From Hemibagrus wyckioides (taxonomy: Eukaryota; Chordata; Actinopteri; Siluriformes; Bagridae): a stretch of 64,000 nucleotides of DNA. The notes beneath the pieces are model-generated. The model was given only the letters and a program-made list of their open reading frames with translations, did no database searches and was not told where the DNA came from. This document shows, piece by piece, positions 51,531 to 63,625 of the stretch; positions within the stretch are counted from its first letter, which is position 1; each line of letters opens with the position of its first letter. A program made the translations under genes and the position numbers. The stretch is from the NCBI RefSeq assembly GCF_019097595.1, contig NC_080718.1, positions 12,370,657 through 12,434,656 of the forward strand, read 5' to 3'.

Positions 51531-51977
51531 TAGTGGCTGACTGATACATCAGTGTAAGGCACCGACAGCTCATTCATGGGACACCTTATAGTATGTCATA
51601 AAGTCCTCATTAACAACCATTTTGAATTCCATTGAAATACTAATGACCTCTTTTGAGTCACCAACAAGTCATAGTAAAATGTTGAATATATAAATCTGCT
51701 TATATATATATATAAGTTATAAGCAGATATTATTTGCTCAATCTTAGGGCAGTGTGTTTACTGCCCAATTTCTCCCCATAGAGGTATTATTGCTAATGGT
51801 CAAAAATGCAACAAATACTAATGGTGGCTTACTGAGGGAGGATCGCTCTTTTATCACTGTTTAATAACAAATAATCATAATTAAATGTAACAAATGGCCA
51901 CAAACAAAATCAAAGTGTAAGTACCTGCATGGCACTGTGTGAAACATTTCCACAACAAAATGCAGTTTTGGACTACA

Positions 51978-52912
51978 GTCCACTTCATTAGGAAAAACTG
52001 TATACCCACACATTCATACAGTTATCTAATCAGCCAATCATGTGGCCTATCATGTAGAAAAAAAAGAACCATGGAGATACAGATCAAGAGCTTCAGTTAA
52101 TTTTCACATTAAACATCAGAATGAGGAAAAAGTGTGATCTCTATGAGTCTGATTGTGGCATGGATGCTGGTGCCAGATGGGATGGTTTGAGTATTTCAGA
52201 GACTACTGGTCTCCTGGGATTTTCACACACAATAGTTTACACAGAATAGCACACCTATCGGAAAATATTGAGTGAGTGATGGCTCTCTGGGTGGAAATGC
52301 CTTGTTGATAAGAGAGGTCAGAGGAAAATGGCCAGATTAGTCGAGCTGATAGGAAGGATAAAGTAAGTCTTATAATCACTATTTACAACCATGATAAGCA
52401 GAAAAGCATCTCAGCATGCACAAAACATCAAACATGGAGATGGATGAGCTACAAATGCAAATGCACCAAGAACAATACTCTGAGGCTAGTGGAAAGTGGA
52501 AAGACCAATTCATTTTGCTGTTGTAACCAATCCAATTAACTGTGTGGTGATGAGATGCTTTTCTGCTCACCACGGTTGTAAAGAGTGATTATTTGATTTA
52601 TTATAGACTTATTTGCAGCTCATTGTTGTTAGTCTTCTCTGATCTCTCACATGATCAAATTGTTTCAGCCTGTAGACTCTCCGCTCACCATTCTGAGTAA
52701 ACTTTAGAGACTTTTGTGTGTGACAATCCCAGGAGTTTCTGAAACATTCAAACCAGCCTGTCTGCTGTCAAAAACCTTACCGCAGTTAAAGGCAGATTAC
52801 CTGAATCTCTTAATCTGTAGCTGCATTATTATATATATTGTGTTGCTGACATACAATTGGCTGATTAGATAATTGCATGAATGAATAGGCGTGTAGGTGG
52901 TTCTAAATTTGG
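51978..52912. mobile_element. inverted dimer (fold-back) of a Tc1-like 5' end
   Basis: The left arm starts near CCACTTCATTAGGAAAAAC and reads into the N-terminal transposase region of a Tc1-like family (relic of ...CDLYESDCGMDAG..., then HTH-like sequence and VDKRGQRKMARL). The right arm, read from 52912 inward on the minus strand, starts with the matching end (AGAACCACCTACACGC) and repeats the same 5' region. The strongest match is GCAGAAAAGCATCTCAGCAT (from 52396) against its inverted copy near 52553-52571. The arms meet near 52485. Neither arm is coding. Confidence 0.75.
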
Positions 52913-55399
52913 GAGAGGGAATGGAGGAAGAACTTAATGTCTCTCCCTTTTCCTTTGACTACACGTTGCAGGACTTGTGTGTGTTATTTGAGATGTATTT
53001 GGGCTGAATATTTGAGACTACAACAGTTGTGTGCACCTTGGTGACAGAATCCCACCTGCTCCCACCATCAACCACAATTGAACAAACGTACATTTAAAAG
53101 GTACATCTATTCTGTATCCTGGATGTATCCTTTTGTTTGAGTCTATGTCATTATTATAATCATTTTACCCAACCAAAGTTTATAGTCATGAGACGCTTTT
53201 GATATATGGTTTAACTCAGCCAGGTCTTTATAATTCCATAATTCCCCTCTCCTCGACACACCTGGGTTGCTGTTGCTTAATTTCTCTGATAGTATGTGGC
53301 AATAATCAGACAAGCATTGATAAGTTCTGTCTTGGCTGTTCAGCAATCCACTGCTTCCAGCCATGCACCTGTACCCCTCCTTTCTCAACCGCTCCAGCGC
53401 TGTCGGCATGAAGTTTGGCATTTCTCATTAAAAACCCATACAACCTGACAGCAGCATTTTTAAAGTTGAGGCTTTAACAAAGAACGTGTCAGGCCAATTG
53501 TTCATTCTGGTAGATAACATCTTGTCACAAAAAATGGTTTGTTTACCATATTGCTGGTGAAGTCAGGTCTATGAGTTATAATGAGCAGAGCTATTTTTGT
53601 TATGATGCAGGCTTGAAAATGAAACTTCAGCGAAGGCAAATGTGTGTTGGACATAAGGAGGAAAATGTCAGCCTGACTTTGGAATGACAGTGTGCCAAAG
53701 GCAAGTTGTGTTATTTGGCCCAGAGACAGCCAACATGACCCCAGAATCAACATTCAAAACCACTTTTCACGCACATTGGCATAGAATTCGTAATATTTCA
53801 GCAGGCTTCATTTTTCTTGCATTAGTCTATTTTTGGCAGGGTTTGGCACACTTCTCCTAGCTGCTTTGAGTCATAAGTAAGTCTATTCTCCTTAGTGCTG
53901 AATTTAATGATGCTTGAATGTGCACCTTCTTACATGCGTGGCCCCTGTCACTGGAAAACTTTTTGAGAGGCAAGTTAACAGACCGTGAAAGGGCGGCACA
54001 GATGGCAACATCCTAGGTGGTAATTATCCAGCACCACCATGGAAAGGGAAAAAAAGCAAGAGAGGAAAAAAAGTGGAGGTAAAAACACAAAACGGGTGTT
54101 TGCCATCAGGTCAGCGTCTGATGTGTCTCGCAAATCAAATCAAATCAGTAGGGCTCAGAGATGGGACTGATGGTACAGGTCGTATCGCCCAATAAGAGGA
54201 TGATTTTTAGCTCCAGCGATTTTAACGTCTCTGAGGAGCTGCTGTGTAAATAGAGATCGCACTCGTGTTAAGTCTTGATCTATCGGAGAGAGTCCTCTTG
54301 TTGCTTTTTTGCAATCTGTTTTTATTCAGTGTGTATGTTTTACGAATTAGCCATCTTTGATGAGCTTGTGATTCACCTCATAGCGAGGCTGTAATTAGCC
54401 AAAGTGTCTCAGTATGGGACAGACGCCTCTAATAGGCACATTTATGCAACATTAGGCAAGCAGAGGCTGTTCTGAAGAGCTTAAACGTTTATTCTGGTGC
54501 TGATCTATTAAAATTGAAGGTGACAGCTCATTTGAATCATGTTTGATTTTTTTGGGGGGGAGTTAGGGAGGAGGTGTTTTATACTCTTCCAGGTGATAAC
54601 CCCTGCTGCATATAAGCCTCCATGCAAAAATATGTTAATACTTCCCATATTAAAATCTTTGTCTGGTTGTCATTCTCACATGGGGCACATCAAAGCCATA
54701 TGACCCGATTTTGCACCTGCTGTTTAATTAAATTTACAAGACAGACACACTCTCCACTCCTGGTGATATACAAATCAGTTTTTATTACCCAGGTCCTGTG
54801 ATTTACAAGGCAATTGACTGCTGGGTAGAGGTGGCGCATGCCAGAGTTGTCCAGAAAGAAAAAGGCTGCAAAAACTCACAACAGTATGCTAGTTTCTTGA
54901 AGACAGAAATGCCCCAAAATGTCTGTTTGCTTGATATGTTCAAGTGTATGTTCAATACTATTTAAAGAGTTTTAAAGATTATCACTTGTTGCATAGTACA
55001 AGATGTTTCCAACAAAACCCTCAGTCAAATAAAAGAAGAGCTGTGCATAATATCTTCTGATGAAGAGCCTGTAATGGTAGACCTGCAATTAAAGAAATTT
55101 ACTACATCATCAATCAGCGAGATGCAGGTTTGTGTAGAAAATAAGAAAACACACAAGCATTTTTTAAAATGCGCTTGAGCTAATAAGGATATCTTTCAGT
55201 CCATTAGCATGTTTCATTCATATTTTGCATTTGGCATGATCATGTCTGTAGCTTTCCTGTTTGACTTTCATTTAATTCTATACTGTTCTCATTTTGGTGA
55301 CTTTTAGAAGAGTGCCGAAGAAATATTCAGATATTTTAATTAAAATATCTGCCAGAATTTTGTCATCGGCTGTCTTCGGATATAATTCTCAACTCAATA
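52913..55399. other. low-repeat upstream block, possibly regulatory
   Basis: No transposon or microsatellite was recognised across about 2.5 kb. The part 53930-54560 has more CpGs, and homeodomain-type cores such as GTAATTAGCC, than neighbouring DNA. A frame of 92 codons on the minus strand (53421-53143, MPNFMPTALERLRKEGYRC) is not recognised. Confidence 0.4.
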
Positions 55400-55552
55400 C
55401 TATTCAATTTAATCGGTATAGTGCTTTTGAAAGTGGACAGTCACAAAGCAGCTTTTATAAAGGTCCCTAAAGAAGAAAGGCAGAGCTGACAACATTGAGC
55501 AAAAACTCCCTGCAGAAACCTTGAGAGGAACCAGACTCAAAAGAGAGTGTTA
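55400..55552 (+). repeat. interspersed repeat, class unknown
   Basis: The sequence GTGCTTTTGAAAGTGGACAG, CACAAAGCAGCTTTTATAAA and GAAACCTTGAGAGGAACCAG is a repeat I know as common in fish DNA. I cannot place its class. The ends are approximate. Confidence 0.55.
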
Positions 55553-55661
55553 TTATATAAAATTTCCTTTCTATGACTGTACACTATATAGTCAAGTGCA
55601 GTTGTGTAACCATGAGCTTTTGAGCAACTTATGAGTCTAAGCATCGGTGTAATTTCGGAAT

Positions 55662-55918
55662 ATCCATCCATCCATCCATCCATCCAACCATTTTCTGTAC
55701 CGCTTATCCTACACAGGGTCCCAGGAAACCTGCAGCCTATTCCAGGCAATATTCAGTACAGGGTAGGAACCCATTGCAAGGAACAATTGCATACACACTC
55801 AGACACTAAATACCATTTAGAGATGCATGTCTTTGACTGGAGAAGGAAACCCCCAAAGCACAGAGAGAGAAAATACAAACTCAGGGACACAGGGAGGCGT
55901 GAATCAAACCACCAGTAG
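55662..55918 (+). repeat. (ATCC)n-linked repeat, copy 5
   Basis: A CATC array (55662-55687) leads into ATTTTCTGTACCGCTTATCC and the body of the family, including ATGCATGTCTTTGACTGGAG, up to the CAGGGAGGCGTGAATCAAACC end. Confidence 0.75.
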
Positions 55919-58038
55919 TGGAGCTGGTTTGTGCAGTATTAAAAGGTGCATGCAATATCATTACTGCAAAAAATAATAAAGCATTATTATTAATTATGAG
56001 CTTATTATCAGTTTATTAAGTCAATAATTCAACCGGTGTATAGATGCTTTCCTCATAATTGTTCTTATTCTATTCCCAGATAATTTCACCTATTTCTATA
56101 AACAGAATTTGAAAAACATTTACCAATAGAAGAAGTTTTTGTATTGTATTATATTAGGAAATAGTAGATACCTTTGTCTATATTCAAGATATTTATACTT
56201 GATTGACATTTTACTTCACCTGATTAAATCCAGTGTGCATGTATAGCATGTGAGTCAAACAAAGGCAATGTACAAAAATATCTCTTTAAGTTGGATTTAA
56301 AGCAGAACTAAAGAAAGTGTCCTCAACGATGTCATGTAAAAAGTGATCACGAAGAAAATGTACCGGTGCTGAAAAAACATATGTTCTAAAACAAAATATA
56401 TTAAGTATGTTAAGAAATGCGAGACAGTTTTCTTGTTAGCTACATTAGCAGTTCCAGTAGTATTCTGATAAACCTTAAAATAAAATGCATTTTTTTTGTG
56501 TGTCTCTGAAACCATATGGCAATTTGACTAAAAGAGACTGCACCACTCTTATTTCTGTTTGATCCTACATAAACCTACTCAAGCTAAATATCCGTTGCCA
56601 GCGTCTTGGTGTTGAGCATTGATTTGCAGTTGCATGCGTTTCAGAAGCACGGCCCCGCTCGCAGTGGAGCGAGCTTCTCAGGCGATCCATAATAGATGAT
56701 GAAATTTGGCAAGCAGTCGAGCCTTATGGCCCATTCTTCCTCCTGCAGCTGCTTGTTTTCCCACAACTCATCTGTGCTGACCAAGTTGTGTGTGTGTGTG
56801 TGTGTCTGTGTGTGTTCATGCCTGCGTCCGTATGTCACTGGCTTTGCCCACGAGCACTACACCAGCAACTTTCCATATTTCAATATGTCAGACGTGATGG
56901 AAGATTCAACTTGCAGACGGTTTCTTCTTTAGAGTTCTAGCAGGGGTGAGAGAGGCTTGTTATGTGAGGTGACTCAGTTTGCTCCAGGTGTTTGCACCAC
57001 ACAGGTGAAATGAGTCATTACTGCCAGAACACATCCCAAACTGCGTGTAGTTTCTCTCCTTTTACAAGCTTCTATGTTTTGTGGTGCTTTTCTGGTGTCT
57101 GTCCAGCCAAATAATAATAATCATATAATCATATTTGCAATATTTATGTAGACCTTTTCATAGTATATTTATAACACAGTACATGCATAAAGGCGAATGA
57201 CACATGACAAATAGAAAGAGCAGAACTCGTAAAGTATAAAATGGCTTAATGTGAACAAAAAGCATTTAGTGTTATTGCATATTGGAATGATTATTGGCCA
57301 GTATGAGTCAGCTAGGAATTTTTTTTAGCCTGAATGTGGGAATTATTCACTCAGTTGAAACTTCCAGTGTATGTGGGGTTTTTTTTTCTGATATGTGAGA
57401 CTTTTCTTAAATAACCCAATAAGGAGTATACACTGCTGAAGTTCTGCAATATGTGGCACCCTATAAATTCCAAAACTTGCCCAAATCAGCCTGTAGCATT
57501 TTCCCATGTTTAATGCCTCATAATGAAGCTGACGCTGTAATGTTTGGTTTAAGCTAACTATTAGGTTGTACATTAAGAAGGCTGTGAGTTGCTGATGAGC
57601 AGATGTTTTCTCTACACAGCAAGGGGGGACAGAAAGAGGAGGGGAAAGTCGTCTTCCACATCCCCTTCAGGTGGACCAGGTGTCTTCAGCACCGCACTGT
57701 GTCATCCCCAAAACTTGGCGCTGTACTACGAAACAGGTCCACCTCATTGTTCCACTCCCCTAGGGGTGGGCACAAATTAACGCACATCCGGCATGCTATG
57801 CAAGAGAAAAGGGTAGAAAAAATAAATAAACGCCCAGAAAAGCGTCGCCCGGAGTGTGGACGTGGGGCAGGAGAGAGAGATTCTGCTGAATAGAAATGAG
57901 AGTGGGAGTCAGAGAAAGCCAGAGAGGCACACAGGAGAGCTCCATTTGTTAAGGTGCAGGTGCAGAGTTTGAGTGAATGCCAGGTTGCGCTCCACGTTTT
58001 TGGTTCCATATTAACACTGTCAGCTTTTTTTTCCACAA

Positions 58039-58039
<1 letters not shown>
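55919..58039. other. upstream DNA with CpG-richer patches
   Basis: 56640-56840 and 57600-57990 have CpGs well above the local background. The latter follows an acceptor-like TTTTCTCTACACAG on the plus strand. A short (GT)n lies at 56787-56813. No gene recognised. Confidence 0.4.
56645..56785 (-). other. possible exon, open after an AG acceptor-like site
   Basis: On the minus strand, after ...CTTGGTCAG, the frame reads STDELWENKQLQEEEWAIRL, then a hydrophobic stretch with NFIIYYGSPEK and a stop at LRAGPCF. The composition is protein-like, but the upstream tract is CA-rich rather than pyrimidine-rich, and I know no family match. It could be a terminal exon of an unrecognised upstream gene or a chance frame. 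The segment is richer in CpG than the surroundings. Confidence 0.2.
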
Positions 58040-58093
<54 letters not shown>

Positions 58094-58116
58094 TCACACA
58101 CACACACACACACACA
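58040..58116. repeat. (CT)n-(CA)n compound microsatellite
   Basis: CT run (about 58040-58091) followed after a few bases by a CA run (58094-58116). Confidence 0.95.
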
Positions 58117-59556
58117 ATACTCTCCCTATTTCATCATTTGTTAAAACTTGTTCAAAGCTTGTTCTATTGTCTGGAAGTTTTAGTTAAACTGTGATTTAAC
58201 ACTCTCCACTTGTAATGAAGACAAAGCTTTTTAAACCTCACGCATATATTCCCAGACGTATATATATTTTTAACAATTTTAACCAAAGAAAATGATTGAA
58301 ATCATAAACAGTCCAATAAGGTCCTGCATCATGTGGAGACTGAATGTTATTTCAAAAAAGCATAGCCTCAGGGCCACATTATGTGATAAGTAAGTAAGAA
58401 CCATGTTCATTGTTTACAGGTTTACCTGAAATTTATATGAATGACTCATATTGGATTTAGCAAATTAAAAAAAGCCCATTCTACAATGATATACAATGAT
58501 GGTCTATGACTATCACTGTATAATTATACTGTATGTAGCATGATAACTGGTAATATCTTCTTTTTCTTTTTTCTAAATCATTAAATTAACTGTTCTTCAC
58601 AGAAAATGTTAATATATTAAAGCTACAGAAGATATTAAACTGTTATATTGATGAAAGAAGCCCAATCAAGATCAGTTGATTAAATAGTGAGGACAGACAG
58701 CAGGAGAAAAGTGAAAGGAAAAAAGAATGAAATTAGAAATATTTGGGCCTAGATTTTGCAGTATTTCCATTTACAGATTGTTCAAAAACACCTCCCAGAT
58801 TCCTCACTGGAAAATCATGGCTCTGGCATGTCTTTATGTCTCTTGAGTATCCATGTTTGGCTGGACAGCCTTCTACCAGCTGGTGAAATCATGAACCCTT
58901 AACAAAAATCTAAAGAATTTTTCTGAAAAAAGATTTTTCTGAGAAAAGATTACGGAAGACTTTTATCAGTTCAGCCCGTTTGTGTGCTGAAAAACTAGTG
59001 AACCTGACTGTTCAGAACTTGAGTAGCACTCTGCTTTACATGTTGTTGTTTTAGGTTCTTACATATGTTGGAGCCATGGCAAGCAAGCTGCTGATGTAAT
59101 GCCACTAACATGGAGTTGGAAAACCACAATGAACAACAAACAAGAGATTTCAATGAGTTTGACCAGATTGGTCTTCTCGAAACTTACCTTGTTGCCAGGA
59201 TGAACAGCATTCATAGTGTTAGTGTGATATGTGATAGTGTAGATGAGCAAATGCTCAAATCCTTTCATAACGAGGAATCAAGCTGAAGCAGTGTCTACCA
59301 TGCAAGCCAAAGAATTTTAGGATATTGGTTCTTGTTATCTTAGATGATATTCCGTGCAAATTTGCTTGAAAAGCTGTTCATCCACCTGAGCTTGCTGATG
59401 CTGATGAAGAATATTGCAATATCATTATTATTTCACCTTTGCAGCATCTACTGTCACCATAGGGGTGCGTCCTAACAATGTATGTTCCAAATGCTTACTA
59501 GGCAACTGCATGATAGAAAATGTAGGCATAGGTCATTTCAAGCTATAACAGCTCAT
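58117..59556. other. upstream DNA, nothing recognised
   Basis: AT-rich sequence without recognised repeats or exons. Confidence 0.5.
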
Positions 59557-59706
59557 ATTTACATTTCTGACATTCAGCACCCTTATCCAGAGCAACTTAC
59601 AATTTTTCACATTTTATACAACTGAGAGTTAATGACCTTGTTCAGGGGCCCAGAAGTGGCAGCTTGGTGGATTCAAACTTACAACCTTCCACATCAGAGA
59701 TGTTCA
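59557..59706 (-). mobile_element. SINE of the second family, inverted
   Basis: Read on the minus strand it contains GATTCAAACTTACAACC-type sequence inverted (head), a CCACTTCTGGGCCCCTGAAC body and the tail AAGTTGCTCTGGATAAGGGTG. It is the same family as 49382-49563 and is degenerate. Confidence 0.65.
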
Positions 59707-59904
59707 TGCTGGAGATATTCATGTTATTGACAATTAGAGGCCACGCACAGTGATTACACTGGAGCACCTCCTTTAAGTCAAGAATACTGCTGACACAGTA
59801 AAGGCTTGATCTTCTCCCTCTTTTAGACCAAAGTCAGGGCAAACAAAAGGACCAGCCCTTATTTTTCACTTTCTGATTGGGCTAGTGATGCTGTGTGGAA
59901 GTGT

Positions 59905-60105
59905 TTGAGGCTCTGGGTTGTTGATCGGCTGGTTGGATCAACTCCAGCACAGACTAGCTTCATTGGTGGGTTTCTGAGTGAGGCCTCTGTTCCATGGGTG
60001 CTGTATTATGGCTGACTTTGCACTCTGACCCCAACCTCCAAAGTTATGGAGGATATGTGAAAAAAGAATTTCACTGTGCTGTAATGTATATGTGACAATA
60101 AAAAG
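59905..60105 (+). mobile_element. tRNA-derived SINE, copy 3 (degenerate)
   Basis: The head lacks the start of the A box, and the body is diverged (CTCTGGGTTGTTGATCGGC; TTGCACTCTGACCCCAACC). The tail TTTCACTGTGCTGTAATGTA and TGTGACAATAAAAAG identifies the family. Confidence 0.75.
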
Positions 60106-60535
60106 AGACCTCTAGTGGTGACCAGCTGGTTCATGTACAGACTGTAATGGTCTTGCTATTACATATTGAATACAGCTATGAATATTAGAAGCAGAATAGA
60201 GGATACTCTACTAATGAAATCTGCTTGTACTGTACATCACACTGGCTATTTAGGAGTGAGAACAGAACAGTTTGGTGAAAAGGTACAACAAAGGTAATGT
60301 GAAGGAAATGTAATATACACCATTTTTTCACTTTTTTTCAACCCTGCTTCTAACTACAGGCAAAGAAACATTTCACAGTTGTAATTAAACAGTTAACAGA
60401 GAGCAGGGTTAGCATGGCTTTTTGTCATATACACCAATCAGGCATACCATTATGACCAGTGACAGGTGAGGTGAATAACACTGATTATCTCCTCATCATG
60501 GCACCTGTTAGTGGGTGGGATATATTAGGCAGCAA

Positions 60536-61357
60536 TCATCGGAGTCTCTCTTCCCTCTATCACAGACATTTACTCCACACGCTGCATCCACAAAGCTAAC
60601 AACATTGTGGATGATCCCACACACCCCTCACACACACTCTTCACCCTTCTGCCATCCGGTAAGAGGTACCGAAGCATTCGGACCCGCACAACCAGACTGT
60701 TAAACAGTTTCTTCCCTCAGGCAATCAGGCATCTCAACAGGGAACTGAGCTGAACTGGACACACGCACACACAAACACACACACAAGACAACCAAGATCT
60801 GATCTCAGAGGAGAACTGAACTGTGCTGGACACGGACACACACACACATACATAACACACACACACAAAAAAAAAGAACTGAACTGTGCTGGACATAGTC
60901 AGACACACACACTAAATTGTCCTGTTTGCACGCACATGCCACTTTACATTTATATATATTTATATTAATCCTGTTTACATGTGTCGCTTTAATATCTGCA
61001 GTCACTGTATACACTGTTCTTTGCACATTGTCTTGTTCATTGCACAAAGTCAGCCTATATGTTGTTTGTCTGCACTGTCTTATCTTGTCTTGTCTTGTCT
61101 TCCTGTGCAGTTCTGTTGTATGTCTAGTTCTTAAAGACTGCACCTTAAGTATAGTTTAATTTTTTAGTTTAATTTTAATTTTTAAATTATAGTTTAATTT
61201 TTTTTATCTCTTTCATAGCTCTATGTTTGTCTGCGTCACTGTACTTTGTCTGTGTTCTGTGTAGCACCTCTGGTCTAGGAGGAACGTTGTTTCACTGTGT
61301 ACTGCATCAGCTATATATGGTTGAAGTGACAATAAAGCTTCTTTGACTTTGACTTTG
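60536..61357 (+). mobile_element. 5'-truncated non-LTR retrotransposon (LINE)
   Basis: This 822-bp insertion inside the Tc1-like copy B is flanked by AGCAA on both sides (60531-60535 and 61358-61362), a target-site duplication. It has the end of a reverse-transcriptase ORF, a long 3' UTR with several copies of an ACTGAACTGTGCTGGACA unit alternating with (CA)n (about 60745-60912), AATAAAG near the end and a (TTTGAC)n tail. The class fits fish Rex1/L2/CR1-like LINEs; the exact clade is not fixed. Confidence 0.88.
60538..60753 (+). pseudogene. LINE reverse-transcriptase C-terminal fragment
   Basis: This open fragment of 71 codons ends in TGA. It reads IGVSLPSITDIYSTRCI, then HPSHTLFTLLPSGKRYRSIR and SFFPQAIRHLN, the C-terminal tail common to fish LINE ORF2 proteins. 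The endonuclease and reverse-transcriptase domains are missing through 5' truncation, so it is not functional. It has not gathered stops, which suggests a fairly recent insertion. Confidence 0.8.
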
Positions 61358-61789
61358 AGCAAGTGAACATTTTGTCCTCAAAGTTGATGTGTTTGAAGCT
61401 GGAAAAATGGGCAAGCGTAAAGATTTCAGCGAGTTTGACAAGAGCCAAATTGTGATGGCTAAATGACTGGATCAGAGCATCTCCAAAACTGCAGCTCTTG
61501 TGAGATGATCCCGGTCTGCAGTGGTCAGTGTCTATCAAAAGTCGTCCAAGGAAGGAACACTGCTGAACCGGCGACAGGGTCATAGGTTGTCAATGCACAT
61601 GGGGAGGGAAGGCTGGCCCATGTGATCCGATCCAACAAATGAGCTACTGTTGCTCAAATTGCTGAAGATGTTAATGCTGGTTCTGATAGATAGGTTTACA
61701 CAGTGCATCACAGTGATGGGTCAGGGCTGTAGCAAAAGGGGACCAACACAATATTAGGCAGGTGGTCATAATGTTATGTCTGGTCGGTG

Positions 61790-63625
61790 AATGTGTACGG
61801 TGTGAAATGATGCAAGCTCACAATGTTATGGCTGGATGATTAGTAACAGACACCCAATTAGACACTGAACAGTGTTTCTGTGCCTCATATCACATTTTGT
61901 ACAGTCACAGAAACCCTGCATTTTGTGTAAACAGTAGATTACCAAATGGTGACATAAAATACATCAATTGGAGCAAAGAGGAGACAGTTTTATTTGCAAA
62001 GTCATGCCCAGAAATATCTGTTCTGGGCAAGCTGGATGGCACAGTCAGTAATAACTATGTATTTAAGGAAATAACTTAAAAATTGTCACATTATATGTAA
62101 TTTGGGAAACAGCTAGAGGATTGAGGAATATGATGTGAGCTACTGGGGAAAGCCATTATTTAAAGCAGTCACATGCTGTATTTATCCGATCATGGTTGTT
62201 GATACCACAAATATACCAATAAGAAGGTTAAACCAGGGTTTATGAATGCACTGTACAGTGTGAAACATCAGATTATGAATAGCCAGGATTGACTGTTAAC
62301 CCCAGGTAAAGTATGAGCAGTGTGAACAAGTTAAATCAGGATTCATGAGTATAAAATCATGTGTAAAAAAAAAAAAAAAAACTGTGTAAAGTGTGTGTTC
62401 AAGTGTAAAAGAAAGCCCACTCTGTGAAATCTAACCAGCGGGTCTAAAATGTGTAAGAATTAAAGCAATTTCTTTAAGCTTTAAAGATATCTAATGTTTG
62501 ACCACAGAAACAATAATCAGGTCCAAACCAGAACCCAGAACATTCTTACCCTATTTAGGTATCTCTAAATTTGAGTGATTAATCTCTGCACATATTGCAT
62601 ATTAGCACAGAGACTAAATGCTACATGGCTCCTCTGAGGCATGTGAAACTGCCGAGACAAAGTGTGGCCGAGCGAGCTGGGAGAATAAAGCGCTAACCAT
62701 TCGGCTTGCTACGTGACTGTGTGGATGTCCGTCTGTTGAGGACATCATGCTGTAAAAGAGAGAGTGTGACCCCTTCTGTAGTGTCCACTCTGTCTCCCTA
62801 CAAACTCCTGCTCGAGCACATGGTACAGCTTGGAATTGTTCCGAGCCATAGGATAGACCTCATTTTACTGTAGATGTTTATATGATATAAAGTTTAACTA
62901 CTAAAGCTTGGCATCAAAACTATGACTACAGTGATCGGGTCCTGAAGGGTTTTCACATTGCTTTGGAAGATTACTTATTCAATTTCACAGATTTTTTTCC
63001 CCAGTTTTTGGCTTGCTTATTGCTCTTGATTTGTGAAACTACATTTTTTTGAGCCAGCTCCATGGATACAGCTTGATCTTATCATCTTTCTTTCTATGGC
63101 TGGGTTAAGGAAATAATTGAATGAGTCAAACTCTGTTAGAAGAGTTTACAGTATCATGTTCACAGTATCAAATAAATGACAAACTGCATCCTAGAAGTAT
63201 AGAATCTGCAATCTGTTTGTTATATTTTAATATAGATTCAAATTCTCAAAAGAACCTACTGTAGACCAGAATACATGTAACAGCTGTCTCTTTTATACTC
63301 TTTTAAAACTTTTCCCCAGCCCGGATGTAAGCATGATCTTTTTCATCAGTCTGAATCATGATAATCTGTATTTCTCCAATAAAGCCTTATTGTTACTTTG
63401 CAAGCTATGCTAACAGACAACAGAAATGCTAACAGTTGTTAGAAGAAAAACAACATGGCTAGTAATAATTTGGGTGCATCTCAATCAGCTCTCTAGCTCC
63501 CTAGCCAGTAAATCAGTATATTTTGTACACTTTTTGTACAATATTGTACATATTTTGTACAAGTTTGGACCTGTGATTCACTAAATATTGGGACTCAGAT
63601 GACGTAATTTCTGTCCAATACATAT
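61790..63625. other. upstream DNA, one CpG-rich patch
   Basis: 62640-62760 contains about eight CpGs in 120 bp (GGCCGAGCGAGC, AGCGCT, TACGTG). The remainder is AT-rich with an A17 run at 62365. No gene recognised. Confidence 0.45.
62365..62381. repeat. (A)17 homopolymer
   Basis: Homopolymer A run with no identified retroelement directly upstream. Confidence 0.9.

Larger units (their letters stand above)
60432..61789 (+). mobile_element. internally deleted Tc1-like element, copy B, split by a LINE
   Basis: This is the same family as the element at 25117-25625. The left end CACCAATCAGGCATACC begins after a TA; the right end is at 61789, where the expected TA appears mutated. Without the LINE (60536-61357) and one 5-bp duplication the element is about 531 bp. 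The transposase start is at 61407 (MGKRKDFSEFDKSQIVM), then the sequence decays and jumps to GGGTCAGGGCTG and the 3' end. It shares its internal deletion junction with the copy at 46328-46508. Confidence 0.85.
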
